NCBI RefSeq assembly: GCF_000310185.1
Contig: NZ_AMXD01000015.1
Coordinates: 1-44,767, forward strand
DNA from: Thauera aminoaromatica S2
Lineage (GTDB): Bacteria; Pseudomonadota; Gammaproteobacteria; Burkholderiales; Rhodocyclaceae
Length of the DNA: 44,767 bases
Direction of reading: 5' to 3'
The notes under the pieces were generated by a model. The model saw only the letters and a program-made list of their open reading frames with translations, was not told where the DNA came from and searched no databases. The stretch's first letter is position 1. Every line of letters starts with the position of its first letter. This document shows positions 24,773 through 33,242 of the stretch, piece after piece. The position numbers and the translations under genes were made by a program.

Positions 24773-25996
24773 TCAGTCCTTTAGAAACCCCTGCAGCAAC
24801 TCGTTCAGAAACCGCCGACCCTGCAGCGTCGGCCGCAGTTTTCCGTCCGCAGTGTCCAGCAGCCCGCGTTCGCGCGCCCGCGCCAGTTCGTCGGTGATGG
24901 CCTCGATCGGCACCCCCGTGCGCGCCGCGAACAGCTTCGCCGGAACGCCCTCGGTGAGCCGCAGCGCGTTCATCATGAACTCGAAGGGCAACTCGGCCAC
25001 CGACACCTCGCGCGCTTCCTGGATGAAGTCGCTGCGCGCCGCGCCTTCGAGGTAACGCCCCGGGTGCTTGTGGCGCATCTCGCGGCGGATGCCCTCGTGG
25101 CTGGAGAGCTTGCCGTGCGCGCCCGGGCCGAGGCCGAGATAGTCGCCGAAGGTCCAGTAGTTGAGGTTGTGCCGGCTCTGCTCGTGCGGGCGGGCGAAGG
25201 CGGAGGTCTCGTAGTGCGTGAAGCCGGCGGCGGCGAGGCGGGCCTCGATGGCCTCCTGCATGTCGGCGGCGGTGTCGTCGTCGGGCAGCGGCGGCGGGTC
25301 GTGGGCGAAGGGGGTGTTGGGTTCGAGGGTGAGGTGGTAGCACGACAGGTGCTGCACGCCGAAGCCGATCGCGGTCTCCAGGTCGGCGAGCGCCATGTCG
25401 AGGGTCTGGCCGGGCAGGGCATACATGAGATCGAGGTTGACGCGCTCGAAGTGGGTGCGCGCGGCCTCGATCGCGCGCCGCGCCTCCTCGCCGCCGTGGA
25501 TGCGGCCGATCTTCGCCAGCATGGCGTCGTCGAAGCTCTGGATGCCGAGCGACAGGCGATTGACGCCGGCGGCGCGGTAGTCGCGGAAGCGTCCGGCCTC
25601 GACCGTGCCCGGGTTGGCCTCGAGCGTGATCTCGGCGAGCGGGTCGAGCGGCAGCAGCATGCGGATGCCGGTGAGCAGGCCGTCGAGCGTGGTCGCGGAC
25701 ATCAGGCTGGGCGTGCCGCCGCCGATGAAGACGCTATGCACCCGCCGGCCCCAGACCTGGGGCAGGGCGTGCTGCAGGTCGGCGAGCACCGCGCCTAGCC
25801 AGGCCTGCTCGGGGATGCCGCCCTCGCGTGGGGCGTGGGAGTTGAAGTCGCAGTAGGGGCACTTCTTCACGCACCACGGGAAATGCACGTACAGGGAGAG
25901 CGGCGGCGGGGCCTCGAGCTGCGGGCGTTCGGGCAGGGGCAGGGCGCGCGCGGCCCCGGTGGCCGGCGTCAGCGGGATGATGCGGCGGGTGGTCAC
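24773..25996 (-). CDS. hemW: HemW, radical-SAM haem chaperone
   Basis: Radical-SAM protein of 407 residues. The cluster motif is PWCVKKCPYCDFNSH (CxxxCxxC) near residue 41, followed by FIGGGTPSLM, LSLGIQSFDD and YWTFGDYLGLGPGAH, all typical of HemW (formerly called HemN-like oxygen-independent coproporphyrinogen oxidase). HemW binds haem and delivers it to membrane cytochromes. The C-terminal HemN domain (FEFMMNALRLTEGVP) is complete. It ends the leftward housekeeping operon, 34 bp after rdgB. True HemN contains extra residues missing here, so the haem-chaperone name is preferred. Confidence 0.93.
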   Translation of the reverse strand: MTTRRIIPLTPATGAARALPLPERPQLEAPPPLSLYVHFPWCVKKCPYCDFNSHAPREGGIPEQAWLGAVLADLQHALPQVWGRRVHSVFIGGGTPSLMSATTLDGLLTGIRMLLPLDPLAEITLEANPGTVEAGRFRDYRAAGVNRLSLGIQSFDDAMLAKIGRIHGGEEARRAIEAARTHFERVNLDLMYALPGQTLDMALADLETAIGFGVQHLSCYHLTLEPNTPFAHDPPPLPDDDTAADMQEAIEARLAAAGFTHYETSAFARPHEQSRHNLNYWTFGDYLGLGPGAHGKLSSHEGIRREMRHKHPGRYLEGAARSDFIQEAREVSVAELPFEFMMNALRLTEGVPAKLFAARTGVPIEAITDELARARERGLLDTADGKLRPTLQGRRFLNELLQGFLKD

Positions 25997-26030
25997 GGCG
26001 GAATCCGTTCCGTTGCGGCTGCGCTGCAGC

Positions 26031-26636
26031 TCAAAGAGGGTGCTCGGCGAGGCGGTCGAGCAGGTGGCGCATCGCGGCGCCGCGGTGGCTGAGCGTGTTC
26101 TTGAGCGCCGAATCCAGCTCGGCGGCGGTCTGCTCCAGTTCGGGAACCCAGAACAGCGGGTCGTAGCCGAAGCCGCCTTCGCCGCGCGCGGCGGGGAGGA
26201 TCTCGCCGTGCCATTCGCCGTCGGCGATCAGCGGGCGCGGGTCGTCGGCGTGGCGCACCAGCACCACGGCCGAATAGAAATAGGCGCGGCGCTGCGCGGG
26301 CTCTGGGAGGTGGGCGAGCCTTTCCAGCAGCAGGGCGTTGTTGCGCGCGTCGGATCTGGGTTCGCCGGCGAAGCGGGCGGAGATGACCCCCGGCGCGCCG
26401 CCGAGCGCCTCGACGCACAGGCCGGAGTCGTCGGCGACCGCCGGAAGGCCGGTGGCGGCGGAGGCGTGGCGGGCCTTGGCGAGGGCGTTCTCGACGAAGC
26501 TCGGGTGGGGCTCCTCGGCTTCGCCGACGCCGAACACGGACTGCGGGATCACCTCGATGCCGAGCGGGGCGAGCAGGGCCTGCATCTCGGCGGCCTTCTT
26601 GGCGTTGTTGCTGGCGAGGACGAGTCGTTTGCTCAT
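26031..26636 (-). CDS. rdgB: RdgB/HAM1 dITP/XTP pyrophosphatase
   Basis: 201-residue house-cleaning nucleotide pyrophosphatase that removes dITP, ITP and XTP. It starts MSKRLVLASNNAKKAAEM (the SNNxxK motif) and has SFVENALAKARHAS, AVADDSGLCVEALGGAPG and, near the C terminus, SHRGAAMRHL, all HAM1 signatures. It sits between rph and hemW in the same direction, with a 36-bp gap from rph; rph-rdgB-hemW is a common order in proteobacteria. Intact. Confidence 0.95.
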   Translation of the reverse strand: MSKRLVLASNNAKKAAEMQALLAPLGIEVIPQSVFGVGEAEEPHPSFVENALAKARHASAATGLPAVADDSGLCVEALGGAPGVISARFAGEPRSDARNNALLLERLAHLPEPAQRRAYFYSAVVLVRHADDPRPLIADGEWHGEILPAARGEGGFGYDPLFWVPELEQTAAELDSALKNTLSHRGAAMRHLLDRLAEHPL

Positions 26637-26672
26637 GCTTGTTCTCCTGGCGAAGCCTGGCGCGGGCCGGGC

Positions 26673-27404
26673 TCAGGCCGTGAAGATGGCCGAGCGCACC
26701 GCGCCACGCTGCAATTCGAACAGCTGCCGGCCCCCGAGTTCGGCGAGGTCGAGCAGGGCGTCCAGCTCGGCGCGCGAGAACGGGGTGCCCTCGGCCGTGC
26801 CCTGGACCTCGATCAGGCCGCCGCCCTCGGTCATCACCACGTTCATGTCGGTGTCGCAGTCGGAGTCCTCGGCGTAGTCGAGGTCGAGCACCGGCACGCC
26901 CTGGTGGATGCCGACCGACACCGCGGCGACGAACTCGCGCATCGGATTGTGGGCGAGCTTGCCCGCGGCGACCAGGCCGACCAGCGCGTCATGCACGGCG
27001 ACGCAGGCGCCGGTGATGGCGGCGGTGCGCGTGCCGCCGTCGGCCTGCAGCACGTCGCAGTCGACGACGATCTGGCGCTCACCGAGCGCGCCGAGGTCGA
27101 CCACCGCGCGCAGGCTGCGCCCGATCAGGCGCTGGATCTCCTGGGTGCGCCCGCTCTGCTTGCCCTTGGCAGCCTCGCGCGCGCTGCGCGTGTGAGTGGC
27201 GCGCGGCAGCATGCCATATTCGGCGGTCACCCATCCCTGGCCTTTGCCGCGCAGGAAGCCGGGTACCGTCTCCTCGACACTGGCGGTGCACAGCACGCGG
27301 GTGGCGCCGAATTCGACCAGCACCGAGCCTTCGGCATGGCAGGTGAAGCCGCGGGTGAGGCGGATGGCGCGGAGTTGGTCGGGCTGGCGCAGGCTGGGTC
27401 GCAT
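26673..27404 (-). CDS. rph: RNase PH
   Basis: 243-residue phosphorolytic 3'-5' exoribonuclease that trims tRNA 3' ends. Family lines visible are [67 protein letters not shown] and [20 protein letters not shown], with the phosphate-site Arg cluster. Full length. It follows the PP2C gene after 9 bp, so it is in one transcript with the kinase-phosphatase pair. Confidence 0.96.
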   Translation of the reverse strand: MRPSLRQPDQLRAIRLTRGFTCHAEGSVLVEFGATRVLCTASVEETVPGFLRGKGQGWVTAEYGMLPRATHTRSAREAAKGKQSGRTQEIQRLIGRSLRAVVDLGALGERQIVVDCDVLQADGGTRTAAITGACVAVHDALVGLVAAGKLAHNPMREFVAAVSVGIHQGVPVLDLDYAEDSDCDTDMNVVMTEGGGLIEVQGTAEGTPFSRAELDALLDLAELGGRQLFELQRGAVRSAIFTA

Positions 27405-27413
27405 CGTGAGGTC

Positions 27414-28337
27414 CTAGGAGCGGGAGTCGAATTTGTGGATGGCGGCGTTGATCTCGCGGATGGCGCGCTCGATCTCGTCCTCGTCGAGTTCGGCGACGGC
27501 CGTCGGACCCGGGCCGGAGAGGTCCAGGCGGGACTCGAAGCCGTCCAGTTCCATGGTGCGGGTGGAGATCGATTCGACGGTCGCGGCGCCGACGGCGTTC
27601 TCGTCGTGCCAGCACATCGCCACCATCGACAGGTTGTCGGCGCTGGCGCCGGCCTTGCGCTCGGCGACGTCCATCAGCCGCGGCACCGCCCGGCTGAGCA
27701 CGCCGGCGGTGAGGTTCACCACCAGGCCGTCGTCGTCGATCGGGCCCCACACGCCGTCCGTGCAGAGCGCGAGCAGGTCGCCGTCGCGCAGCGGGGTGCG
27801 CGGAGAATACTCCACCTGCGGGTTGTAGTTGCCGCCGAGGCAGGAATAGATGCGGTTGCGCCCGGGGTGGAGGTGGGCCTCCTCCGGCTTGATCACGCCT
27901 TGGTCGATCATCAGCTGGGTGCGCGAATGGTCGCGCGTGCGCGTGACCAGGTGGCCGCGACGCAGCAGGTAGAGTCGCGAATCGCCGGCGTGCGCCCAGT
28001 ACGCCGCGCCGCGCTGGATCACGCACGCGACCAGGGTGGTGCGCGGCGCCTCCGGCAGCTGGCGGTCGAGCGCATGGTCGAGGATGGCGTGGTGGGCGCG
28101 TTCGATCGCGCGCGCGAGGAACAGCTGGGGGTCGGGCAGCAGCGGCCGCGCCTCCGCCTGGAAGCGCTCGGCGATGCACTGCACCGCGATCTGCGCCGCC
28201 ACCTCGCCGTGCAGGTGGCCGCCCATGCCGTCGGCGACCAGCATCAGCAGGGCGTCGCGCGAGTAGCAGTGGGCGATGCGGTCCTGGTTGTCGCGTCGTT
28301 TGCCGGGGCGGCTTTCCTGGTAGATGGTGAAGCGCAT
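27414..28337 (-). CDS. PP2C-type Ser/Thr protein phosphatase
   Basis: 307-residue metal-dependent protein phosphatase. It has MLVADGMGGHLHGEVA (DGMGG with metal-binding Asp) near residue 36, YWAHAGDSRLYLLRRGHL, LALCTDGVWGPIDDDG and a final DNLSMVAM line, the standard PP2C motifs. The last 50 residues form an acidic tail. It would reverse phosphorylation by the kinase encoded 9 bp upstream. Such a pair before rph is a feature of related Rhodocyclales as I recall. Targets are unknown. Confidence 0.92.
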   Translation of the reverse strand: MRFTIYQESRPGKRRDNQDRIAHCYSRDALLMLVADGMGGHLHGEVAAQIAVQCIAERFQAEARPLLPDPQLFLARAIERAHHAILDHALDRQLPEAPRTTLVACVIQRGAAYWAHAGDSRLYLLRRGHLVTRTRDHSRTQLMIDQGVIKPEEAHLHPGRNRIYSCLGGNYNPQVEYSPRTPLRDGDLLALCTDGVWGPIDDDGLVVNLTAGVLSRAVPRLMDVAERKAGASADNLSMVAMCWHDENAVGAATVESISTRTMELDGFESRLDLSGPGPTAVAELDEDEIERAIREINAAIHKFDSRS

Positions 28338-28346
28338 GGCGGGTCC

Positions 28347-29294
28347 TCAGCTGCGGCCGATGAAGGAGCGCAGCCGGCTGCCCAAGTCCGAGAACCAGTG
28401 TTCCGGACGCTCGGGGGCGTTTTCTTGATGGATCAGCGCCTTCTGCAGCGCATACACGCTGGGCGGGCGCTGCTGCGGGTCGAGGTGAAGGCACCAGTCG
28501 ACGAGCTCGAGCAGCTGCCGGCTGTAGCGCCCGGCCTGGGTCCTCGCCAGGGGCTGGAGCGTGTCTTCCTGCGCGCGTTCGTCCGCGCGCGGCGGCGGGC
28601 TGCCGACGATGCAGGCGTGCAGGCTCGCACCCACGCTGTAGATGTCGGTCCACGGACCGAGCTGGGCGCCCTTCTCGTATTGTTCCGGCGCGGCGTATCC
28701 GGGCGTGTACATCGGCTTGAGCACCGGCTGGTCGCTCATCAGGGTCTGGCGCGCGGCGCCGAAGTCGAGCAGCACCGGGGTGCCGTCGTTGCGCAGGTAG
28801 ATGTTGGACGGCTTGATGTCGAGGTGCATGAGCTTGTGCGCGTGCACCTCGCGCAGGCCATTGAGCATGCGCGCGAACACCGCGCGGATCAGCATCTCCT
28901 TGACCTCGCCGCGGTGCTTGCGGATGTAGTCGTGCAGGGTGCGGCCGCGCTCGAACTGCATGACCATGTACACCGTGCCGTTGGCGCGGAAGAAGTTGAG
29001 CACCCGCACCACGTTCGGATGCATCAGCTTGGCGAGCGAGCGGCCTTCCTCGAAGAAGCACTTCATGCCGTAGCGGAAGGCGAGGCGGTGCTCCTCGCTG
29101 ACCTGCGGTTCGGTCTCGCCTTCCTTGCGCAGGGCGAGCGAGTTGGGCAGGTATTCCTTGATCGCCACGGCCATGCCATGCGCGTCGCGCGCGAGATAGA
29201 CGATCGAGAAGCCGCCCAGCGACAGTTGCCGCTCGATGCGGTACTGGTCGAGCTGAAACCCCGGTGGCAGCGCGCAGTTGGCTTGAGACGGCAT
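28347..29294 (-). CDS. Hanks-type Ser/Thr protein kinase
   Basis: Cytoplasmic eukaryotic-like Ser/Thr kinase, 315 residues from ATG 29294 (MPSQANCALPPGFQLDQYRIE). An upstream ATG at 29399 would overlap the divergent yicC gene and adds no family sequence. The motifs are a glycine loop LSLGGFSIVYLARD, the lysine in VAIKEYLP, the catalytic loop HLDIKPSNIYLRN, DFGAAR, and GYAAPEQYEKG in the activation segment. No transmembrane or PASTA domain is seen. It starts the leftward operon kinase-phosphatase-rph-rdgB-hemW and shares a roughly 91-bp promoter region with yicC. Confidence 0.92.
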   Translation of the reverse strand: MPSQANCALPPGFQLDQYRIERQLSLGGFSIVYLARDAHGMAVAIKEYLPNSLALRKEGETEPQVSEEHRLAFRYGMKCFFEEGRSLAKLMHPNVVRVLNFFRANGTVYMVMQFERGRTLHDYIRKHRGEVKEMLIRAVFARMLNGLREVHAHKLMHLDIKPSNIYLRNDGTPVLLDFGAARQTLMSDQPVLKPMYTPGYAAPEQYEKGAQLGPWTDIYSVGASLHACIVGSPPPRADERAQEDTLQPLARTQAGRYSRQLLELVDWCLHLDPQQRPPSVYALQKALIHQENAPERPEHWFSDLGSRLRSFIGRS

Positions 29295-29385
29295 CTTCGA
29301 GAGCGCTAGAATCGCTGTTTTCGCGGTTTCATTCCTGATCCAGGCGCCCAGTTTATCCGATCGGGCGCGGTCCCCGGAGCGCCCC

Positions 29386-30252
29386 ATGGTCCAGAGCATG
29401 ACAGGTTTCGCGGTTCAGACGCGAGACCTGGGTAGTGTCAGCCTTCATCTCGAGCTGCGCAGCGTCAACTCGCGCTATCTCGATCTCGGTTTCCGCATCG
29501 TCGACGACCTGCGTGCCGCGGAGCCCGCGATCCGCGAGCGCATCTCCGCGCGCCTCGGCCGCGGCAAGGTCGAATGTCGCCTCAACCTGCAGGCCGGCCA
29601 CGCCGCGCCGCGCAGCATGGCGCTCAACGGCGCGCTGCTCGACCAGCTCGCCGCTGCGCAGGACGGCTTGCGTGCGCGCTTCCCCGACGCCGCGCCGCTG
29701 TCGGTCAACGAGCTGCTGCGTTGGCCGGGCATGCTCACCGACGACAGCCTCGGCTTCGACGAGATGCTGCCGGCGATCGTCGAGCTGACCAACACCGCGC
29801 TCGACGAGCTCGTCGCCACCCGCCAGCGCGAGGGCGACAAGCTCGCCGACATGATCCGCGAGCGCGTCGCACGCATGCGCGAGCTCGTCGCCCAGGCGGC
29901 CCCGCGCATGCCGGCGGTGGTGCTCGAGTACCAGGAGCGCCTGACCGCCAAGCTGCGCGACGCCGTCGCCAGCCTGGACGAGGACCGCGTCCGCCAGGAG
30001 GTCGCGCTCTACGCTCAGCGCATCGACGTGGACGAGGAGCTCACCCGCCTGTCCGCCCACCTCGACGAGGTCGAGCGCATCCTCAAGAGTGCCGGCGCCG
30101 CCGGCAAGCGGCTCGACTTCCTCATGCAGGAGCTCAACCGCGAGGCCAACACCCTGGCCTCCAAGTCGCCCGCCACCGACATTACCGCGATCGCGATGGA
30201 GATGAAGGTGCTGATCGAGCAGATGCGCGAGCAGGTGCAGAATATTGAGTAG
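29386..30252 (+). CDS. yicC: YicC-family endoribonuclease/stress protein
   Basis: 288 residues. N-terminal YicC domain MVQSMTGFAVQTRDLGSVSLHLELRSVNSRYLDL, a helical centre, and the C-terminal DUF1732 part ending RLDFLMQELNREANTLASKS..DITAIAMEMKVLIEQMREQVQNIE, an almost invariant family ending. YicC family members are reported to be endoribonucleases that affect small-RNA stability. In relatives gmk follows directly; here about 9.9 kb separate them because of an integrated element and a cytochrome gene. Intact, with a terminator 38 bp after the stop. Confidence 0.95.
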   Translation: MVQSMTGFAVQTRDLGSVSLHLELRSVNSRYLDLGFRIVDDLRAAEPAIRERISARLGRGKVECRLNLQAGHAAPRSMALNGALLDQLAAAQDGLRARFPDAAPLSVNELLRWPGMLTDDSLGFDEMLPAIVELTNTALDELVATRQREGDKLADMIRERVARMRELVAQAAPRMPAVVLEYQERLTAKLRDAVASLDEDRVRQEVALYAQRIDVDEELTRLSAHLDEVERILKSAGAAGKRLDFLMQELNREANTLASKSPATDITAIAMEMKVLIEQMREQVQNIE

Positions 30253-30289
30253 ACTTTCCGCTGAAGTCACTGAGCACCACGTCCCCGAG

Positions 30290-30316
30290 AACCCCGCTGA
30301 ATACGCGGGGTTTTTT
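30290..30316 (+). terminator. Intrinsic terminator of yicC
   Basis: AACCCCGC and GCGGGGTT form an 8-bp stem with a 7-base loop, directly followed by a run of Ts up to 30316. Its 3' part GGGTTTTTTGT (30308-30318) recurs at 38312-38322 near the far end of the integrated element. Confidence 0.9.
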
Positions 30317-30356
30317 GTTTCTTGCGATGTCGTGTCGTATCATCACATCACACTCA

Positions 30357-30412
30357 AGCCGTGCACCTAGCTGTGCACCTTGGGTGCAAGTACGGCGATG
30401 CGCTGAGTGCAC
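30357..30412. repeat. GTGCAC repeat cluster at the left end of the element
   Basis: AGCCGTGCACC at 30357-30367 is followed by GTGCACC at 30373 and GGTGCAAG at 30383, then GTGCAC at 30407, just before the integrase start. The right end has the same words, with AGCCGTGCACC at 38370-38380. They could be attachment-site arms bound by the integrase or AlpA-like protein. Confidence 0.45.
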
Positions 30413-30421
30413 GGGGGTGAT

Positions 30422-31681
30422 ATGGGAAAACTGTCGGACATTCAAATCCGCAACTGGATCAAGAGCGGCGAGCACTTCGAGCAAAAGGGGGACGGTGACG
30501 GCTTGTACATGCGGTTCCGCGCCGCCGACAAGTCGCCGGTCTGGCTGTTTCGGTACCGCATCAAGGGCAAGCAGCGAATCATGCAGATTGGCCGCTACAG
30601 CACCATGTCCCTGGCGGATGCGCGCCAAGAGGCGAAGAACATGTCGGCGCGGGTGCAACTCGGTCACGACGTGGCGGCGGAGAAGCAAGACAGGAAAGCT
30701 GAGGCCGTCGCAAAGATCGAGGCTGAGGCGAACGCTATCACCGTGGCGAAGCTGGCCGACGATTACTTCGAACGCAAGATCATGGGGCGGTGGAAGCACC
30801 CCAACATCGTGCGCAGCAGAATCGAGAAGGACATCAAGCCGCGCATCGGGCGCATGAAGGTGGAGGACGTTCGGCCTGCTGACGTTGATGGCGTGCTTCA
30901 GGCGGTCATCAAACGTGGCGCTCCAACGATAGCCAACGACGTGCTGCGCTGGATGCGGCGCATGTTCGACTTCGCCATCACGCGCCACATCATCCAGCAC
31001 AACCCTGCTGCCGCATTCGATTTGTCAGACGCGGGCGGCAAAGAGCTTGCGCGTGAGCGTGCGCTGTCTCGGTCAGAGTTGGTGCGGTTCTTCGAGGCCA
31101 TGCGCGAGGCTAAGGGCTTCAGCGTGGAAAACGAACTCACGATTAAGCTGCTGCTGGTGCTGGCGGTGCGCAAGCAGGAACTGACGGCGGCGCGGTGGAG
31201 CGAGTTCGATCTAGGCAAGGGTGTGTGGAGCCTGCCAGCCGAGCGCACCAAGACCAACAAATCCATCCGCATACCGCTACCTGCCGTGGCGGTGGGGTGG
31301 CTGACGACGCTGCACCGGCTGGCCTGCGGCTCAGACTATGTGCTGCCTGCCCGGAAGATGCAGGCCAGGATGCTGCCGCACATCAACGAGAGCACGCTCA
31401 ATGTGGCGCTGGGCAAGGTCAAGCATGGGCTGGAATCCTTCACCATCCACGATCTACGACGCACGGCGCGCACTCACCTGGGTGAATTGGGTGCGCCTCC
31501 ACACATTGCGGAAATGTGCCTCAACCATGCCATCAAGGGCGTAGAGGGGCGGTACGACCGCTACGACTACTTCGAGGAGCGGAAGGTCGCACTGGATAAG
31601 TGGGCGGCGCTGCTGATGCAGCTAGAGAACGGCGGCGCTGAAGTAGTGGAGATCCACGAGCGGCGTGGCGGCGCTGCGTGA
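30422..31681 (+). CDS. Tyrosine-recombinase integrase (P4-type with DUF4102 N terminus)
   Basis: 419-residue site-specific recombinase. N-terminal arm-binding domain (DGDGLYMRFRAADKSPVWLFRYRIKGKQRIMQIGRYSTMSLADAR), core-binding helices 105-200, and the catalytic domain with Arg250 (LAVRKQELTAARW), His343-x-x-Arg346 (HDLRRTARTHL), His369 (LNHAIKG) and Tyr378 or Tyr381 (RYDRYDYF). ATG 30422 has GGGGGTG directly upstream; a GTG at 30407 is an alternative. It is the first gene of the element and reads inward from the yicC side, the normal place next to attL. Intact. Confidence 0.95.
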   Translation: MGKLSDIQIRNWIKSGEHFEQKGDGDGLYMRFRAADKSPVWLFRYRIKGKQRIMQIGRYSTMSLADARQEAKNMSARVQLGHDVAAEKQDRKAEAVAKIEAEANAITVAKLADDYFERKIMGRWKHPNIVRSRIEKDIKPRIGRMKVEDVRPADVDGVLQAVIKRGAPTIANDVLRWMRRMFDFAITRHIIQHNPAAAFDLSDAGGKELARERALSRSELVRFFEAMREAKGFSVENELTIKLLLVLAVRKQELTAARWSEFDLGKGVWSLPAERTKTNKSIRIPLPAVAVGWLTTLHRLACGSDYVLPARKMQARMLPHINESTLNVALGKVKHGLESFTIHDLRRTARTHLGELGAPPHIAEMCLNHAIKGVEGRYDRYDYFEERKVALDKWAALLMQLENGGAEVVEIHERRGGAA

Positions 31682-31906
31682 CGGACCCTTCAGATGTGCA
31701 GCGAAAACGTCCAGAAGGCCGTCGCCGTAGGCGCTACGATCCAGCCAGATGCAGCTCGATGCGTAGTGGCGCGACACCTTCGGCGGACGCGGACACACCA
31801 CCGTGCTGCAAGGCGCTGATACGCTGTGACTAGGCAATGCGCCGAATGAGGCGAAATGCTTTAACCCAAAAAATCTAGTCAGTCAATAAAAATTTTTGGG
31901 ACACCC

Positions 31907-31915
31907 TGTGGATAA
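31907..31915 (-). other. Consensus DnaA box
   Basis: TGTGGATAA on the plus strand, i.e. TTATCCACA on the minus strand, a perfect match to the E. coli DnaA box. It lies next to a 30-base AT-rich stretch. A single box can occur by chance, but its place in the non-coding region of a replicating element makes it worth marking. Confidence 0.5.
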
Positions 31916-31978
31916 CTTTCTGCATGTATGGCTAGAATTGACCCCGGATGACCTCTGATGAGGCCGTCCAAAAGGAAA

Positions 31979-32090
31979 GCCCGATGAGAGCGCCAACTCT
32001 CACCGGGCCTGTTTGAAGCAGCAAAACGAAGCAACTCCCAAGTTACAACGTCATCAACAACGCTTCGGCCCCGCTAGGACGGGGGCGTTG
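31979..32090 (+). ncRNA. Candidate structured RNA with two hairpins
   Basis: First hairpin 31979-32008: GCCCGATGAGAG pairs with CTCTCACCGGGC (one mismatch) around CGCCAA. Second hairpin 32058-32090: CAACGC pairs with GCGTTG and CCCCG with CGGGG around CTAGGA, with a bulge TTCGG. Neither is followed by a clear U-run. They lie between integrase and AlpA-like genes. The P4-type satellite makes an immunity RNA from a comparable control region, so a regulatory RNA is possible; strand and ends are not known. Confidence 0.35.
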
Positions 32091-32254
32091 ATCGTCTAGG
32101 AAACGGCCAACGCCATAGGAGTATGTGACACCAACGTACACGACGCAATACCCTTGGGCCGCATCATGGGGGCTTGTTTCGTTGCAAGCAGTGTCAGTAG
32201 CGCCCTCCTACCCTGTCAGACGGAGCCGGGGCATTCCTGCAAGGAATCCCAGCA

Positions 32255-32479
32255 ATGGCTCAACGAGTCACCCCTGAAGCACTCGAAAACTTCAAAGCTG
32301 CTCCCGACGAAGCCTTCGTCAAAATCCCCGTCGTCCAGGCGCTGTTCGCGTGCAGCGCGGCAACGGTCTGGAGGCGCGTCCGCGACGGCAAGTTGCCATC
32401 CCCTGTGAAGCTGTCCGAACGCTCGACCGCATGGCGCGTGGGCGATCTGCGCGCTGCGCTCGCCAGCCTGTCGCAGTGA
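32255..32479 (+). CDS. AlpA-like helix-turn-helix regulator/excisionase
   Basis: 74 residues with a MerR/AlpA-type winged helix: VKIPVVQALFACSAATVWRRVRDGKLPSPVKLSERSTAWRVGDLRAAL. This is the standard AlpA pattern, with the wing residues PSPVKL and AWR. AlpA proteins of P4-like elements activate the integrase or act as excision factors. AAGGA at 32241-32245 gives a ribosome site 9 bases upstream of ATG 32255. It opens the rightward replication operon; the next gene starts 9 bp after its stop. Confidence 0.88.
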   Translation: MAQRVTPEALENFKAAPDEAFVKIPVVQALFACSAATVWRRVRDGKLPSPVKLSERSTAWRVGDLRAALASLSQ

Positions 32480-32488
32480 GGTGCAGCC

Positions 32489-32848
32489 ATGTCGAATATC
32501 GAACATCGCCTGAGCGGCGAGGGTGGCGCTCAACCTGAAAAAGAAAACGCCCCGGCGGGCAACCAGGGCGCAGAGCACAACAATCAGACTGACCACGATT
32601 CTACCGTGGAACATTCGCGTGAAACAGAGCGCGAGCGTGGCGAATATCTGCCGCTGGCCTGGGCACGCCTGGGCGGCGCGGTGGAGCCGCAGCAGTTCAA
32701 AGGCAAGACCAAGCGCAAGTCTCGTCAAGCGGCGATCCAGGCGAAGCGCGGCATGAGCGGCGGCGCGCTGATCGAGGCGCTTGCCTATCTCGCGCTGGGC
32801 GCGTGGGCGGCGGCTGTGGTGCTTTGGCTGCTGGAGGTGCTGCCGTGA
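32489..32848 (+). CDS. Uncharacterised protein with C-terminal membrane segment (119 aa)
   Basis: The first 60 residues are polar and probably disordered (EKENAPAGNQGAEHNNQTDHD), then a basic stretch KGKTKRKSRQAAIQAKRG, then one hydrophobic C-terminal helix ALIEALAYLALGAWAAAVVLWLLEVLP. This suggests a small tail-anchored protein. Its stop overlaps the GTG start of the SSB-like gene (GTGA), so both belong to one operon. No family recognised. Confidence 0.65.
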   Translation: MSNIEHRLSGEGGAQPEKENAPAGNQGAEHNNQTDHDSTVEHSRETERERGEYLPLAWARLGGAVEPQQFKGKTKRKSRQAAIQAKRGMSGGALIEALAYLALGAWAAAVVLWLLEVLP

Positions 32849-33240
32849 TCCGGGCACTTGTCACCGGCGAGCTGCGCGCCGATCCGCAGCAACGCACCGG
32901 CAAGAACGGTAAGCCCTTCGCCCTGGCGCGGCTGTCCGTGCCGATGGGCGATGAAGGCCGCGTGTCCTGCTCGTTGATCGCGTTCGAGGCCGAGGCCGTG
33001 GCGCGGCTGCTGCAACTGCGCACCGGGGCATCGGTGGCGGCGGCGGGCACCCTGAAGGTGGGCATCTTCACCGGCAACGACGGCACCGCACGTCCGAGCC
33101 TCGATCTGGTGGCTGACGAGATCGCCAGCACGACGCCGAGGCCGAAGAAGCCGAAGCCTGCGCCAGCGCACCGAGCGCACCAGGGCGGCGCGGCGGCGGG
33201 TGATCCGTTCGAGGGTGACGTGAGCTGGATGGAGGCGTGA
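32845..33240 (+). CDS. SSB-like OB-fold protein
   Basis: 131 residues from GTG 32845, which overlaps the previous stop. The N-terminal 90 residues have the single-strand-binding-protein layout: IRALVTGELRADPQQRTGKNGKPFALARLSVPM, VSCSLIAFEAEAVARLLQLRTGASVAAAGTLKVGIF, then RPSLDLVADEIAS. A basic Pro/Lys linker follows and the tail is acidic (DPFEGDVSWMEA), as in SSBs that recruit partners. Likely coats single-stranded DNA during replication of the element. It is shorter and more diverged than chromosomal SSB. Confidence 0.8.
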   Translation: MIRALVTGELRADPQQRTGKNGKPFALARLSVPMGDEGRVSCSLIAFEAEAVARLLQLRTGASVAAAGTLKVGIFTGNDGTARPSLDLVADEIASTTPRPKKPKPAPAHRAHQGGAAAGDPFEGDVSWMEA

Positions 33241-33242
33241 CG

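Larger units (their letters stand above)
31682..32254. other. 573-bp non-coding control region of the element
   Basis: No convincing gene. From 31860 to 31900 it is AT-rich (CCCAAAAAATCTAG then AATAAAAATTTTTGGG), followed by a DnaA-box sequence at 31907-31915, a TAGAAT that could be a -10 box at 31933, and two stable hairpins at 31979-32008 and 32058-32090. It therefore looks like an origin, promoter or small-RNA region placed between integrase and replication genes. Confidence 0.55.

Noticed and set aside
25959-29309. Very long plus-strand open frame over hemW-rdgB-rph-phosphatase-kinase
   Set aside because: It is antisense to five well-recognised genes; the translation is Gly/Ala/Val/Arg/His-rich without family motifs, an effect of high GC codon use.
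31622-31837. 71-codon minus-strand frame after the integrase
   Set aside because: Overlaps the integrase end, has no ribosome site and no recognisable content.
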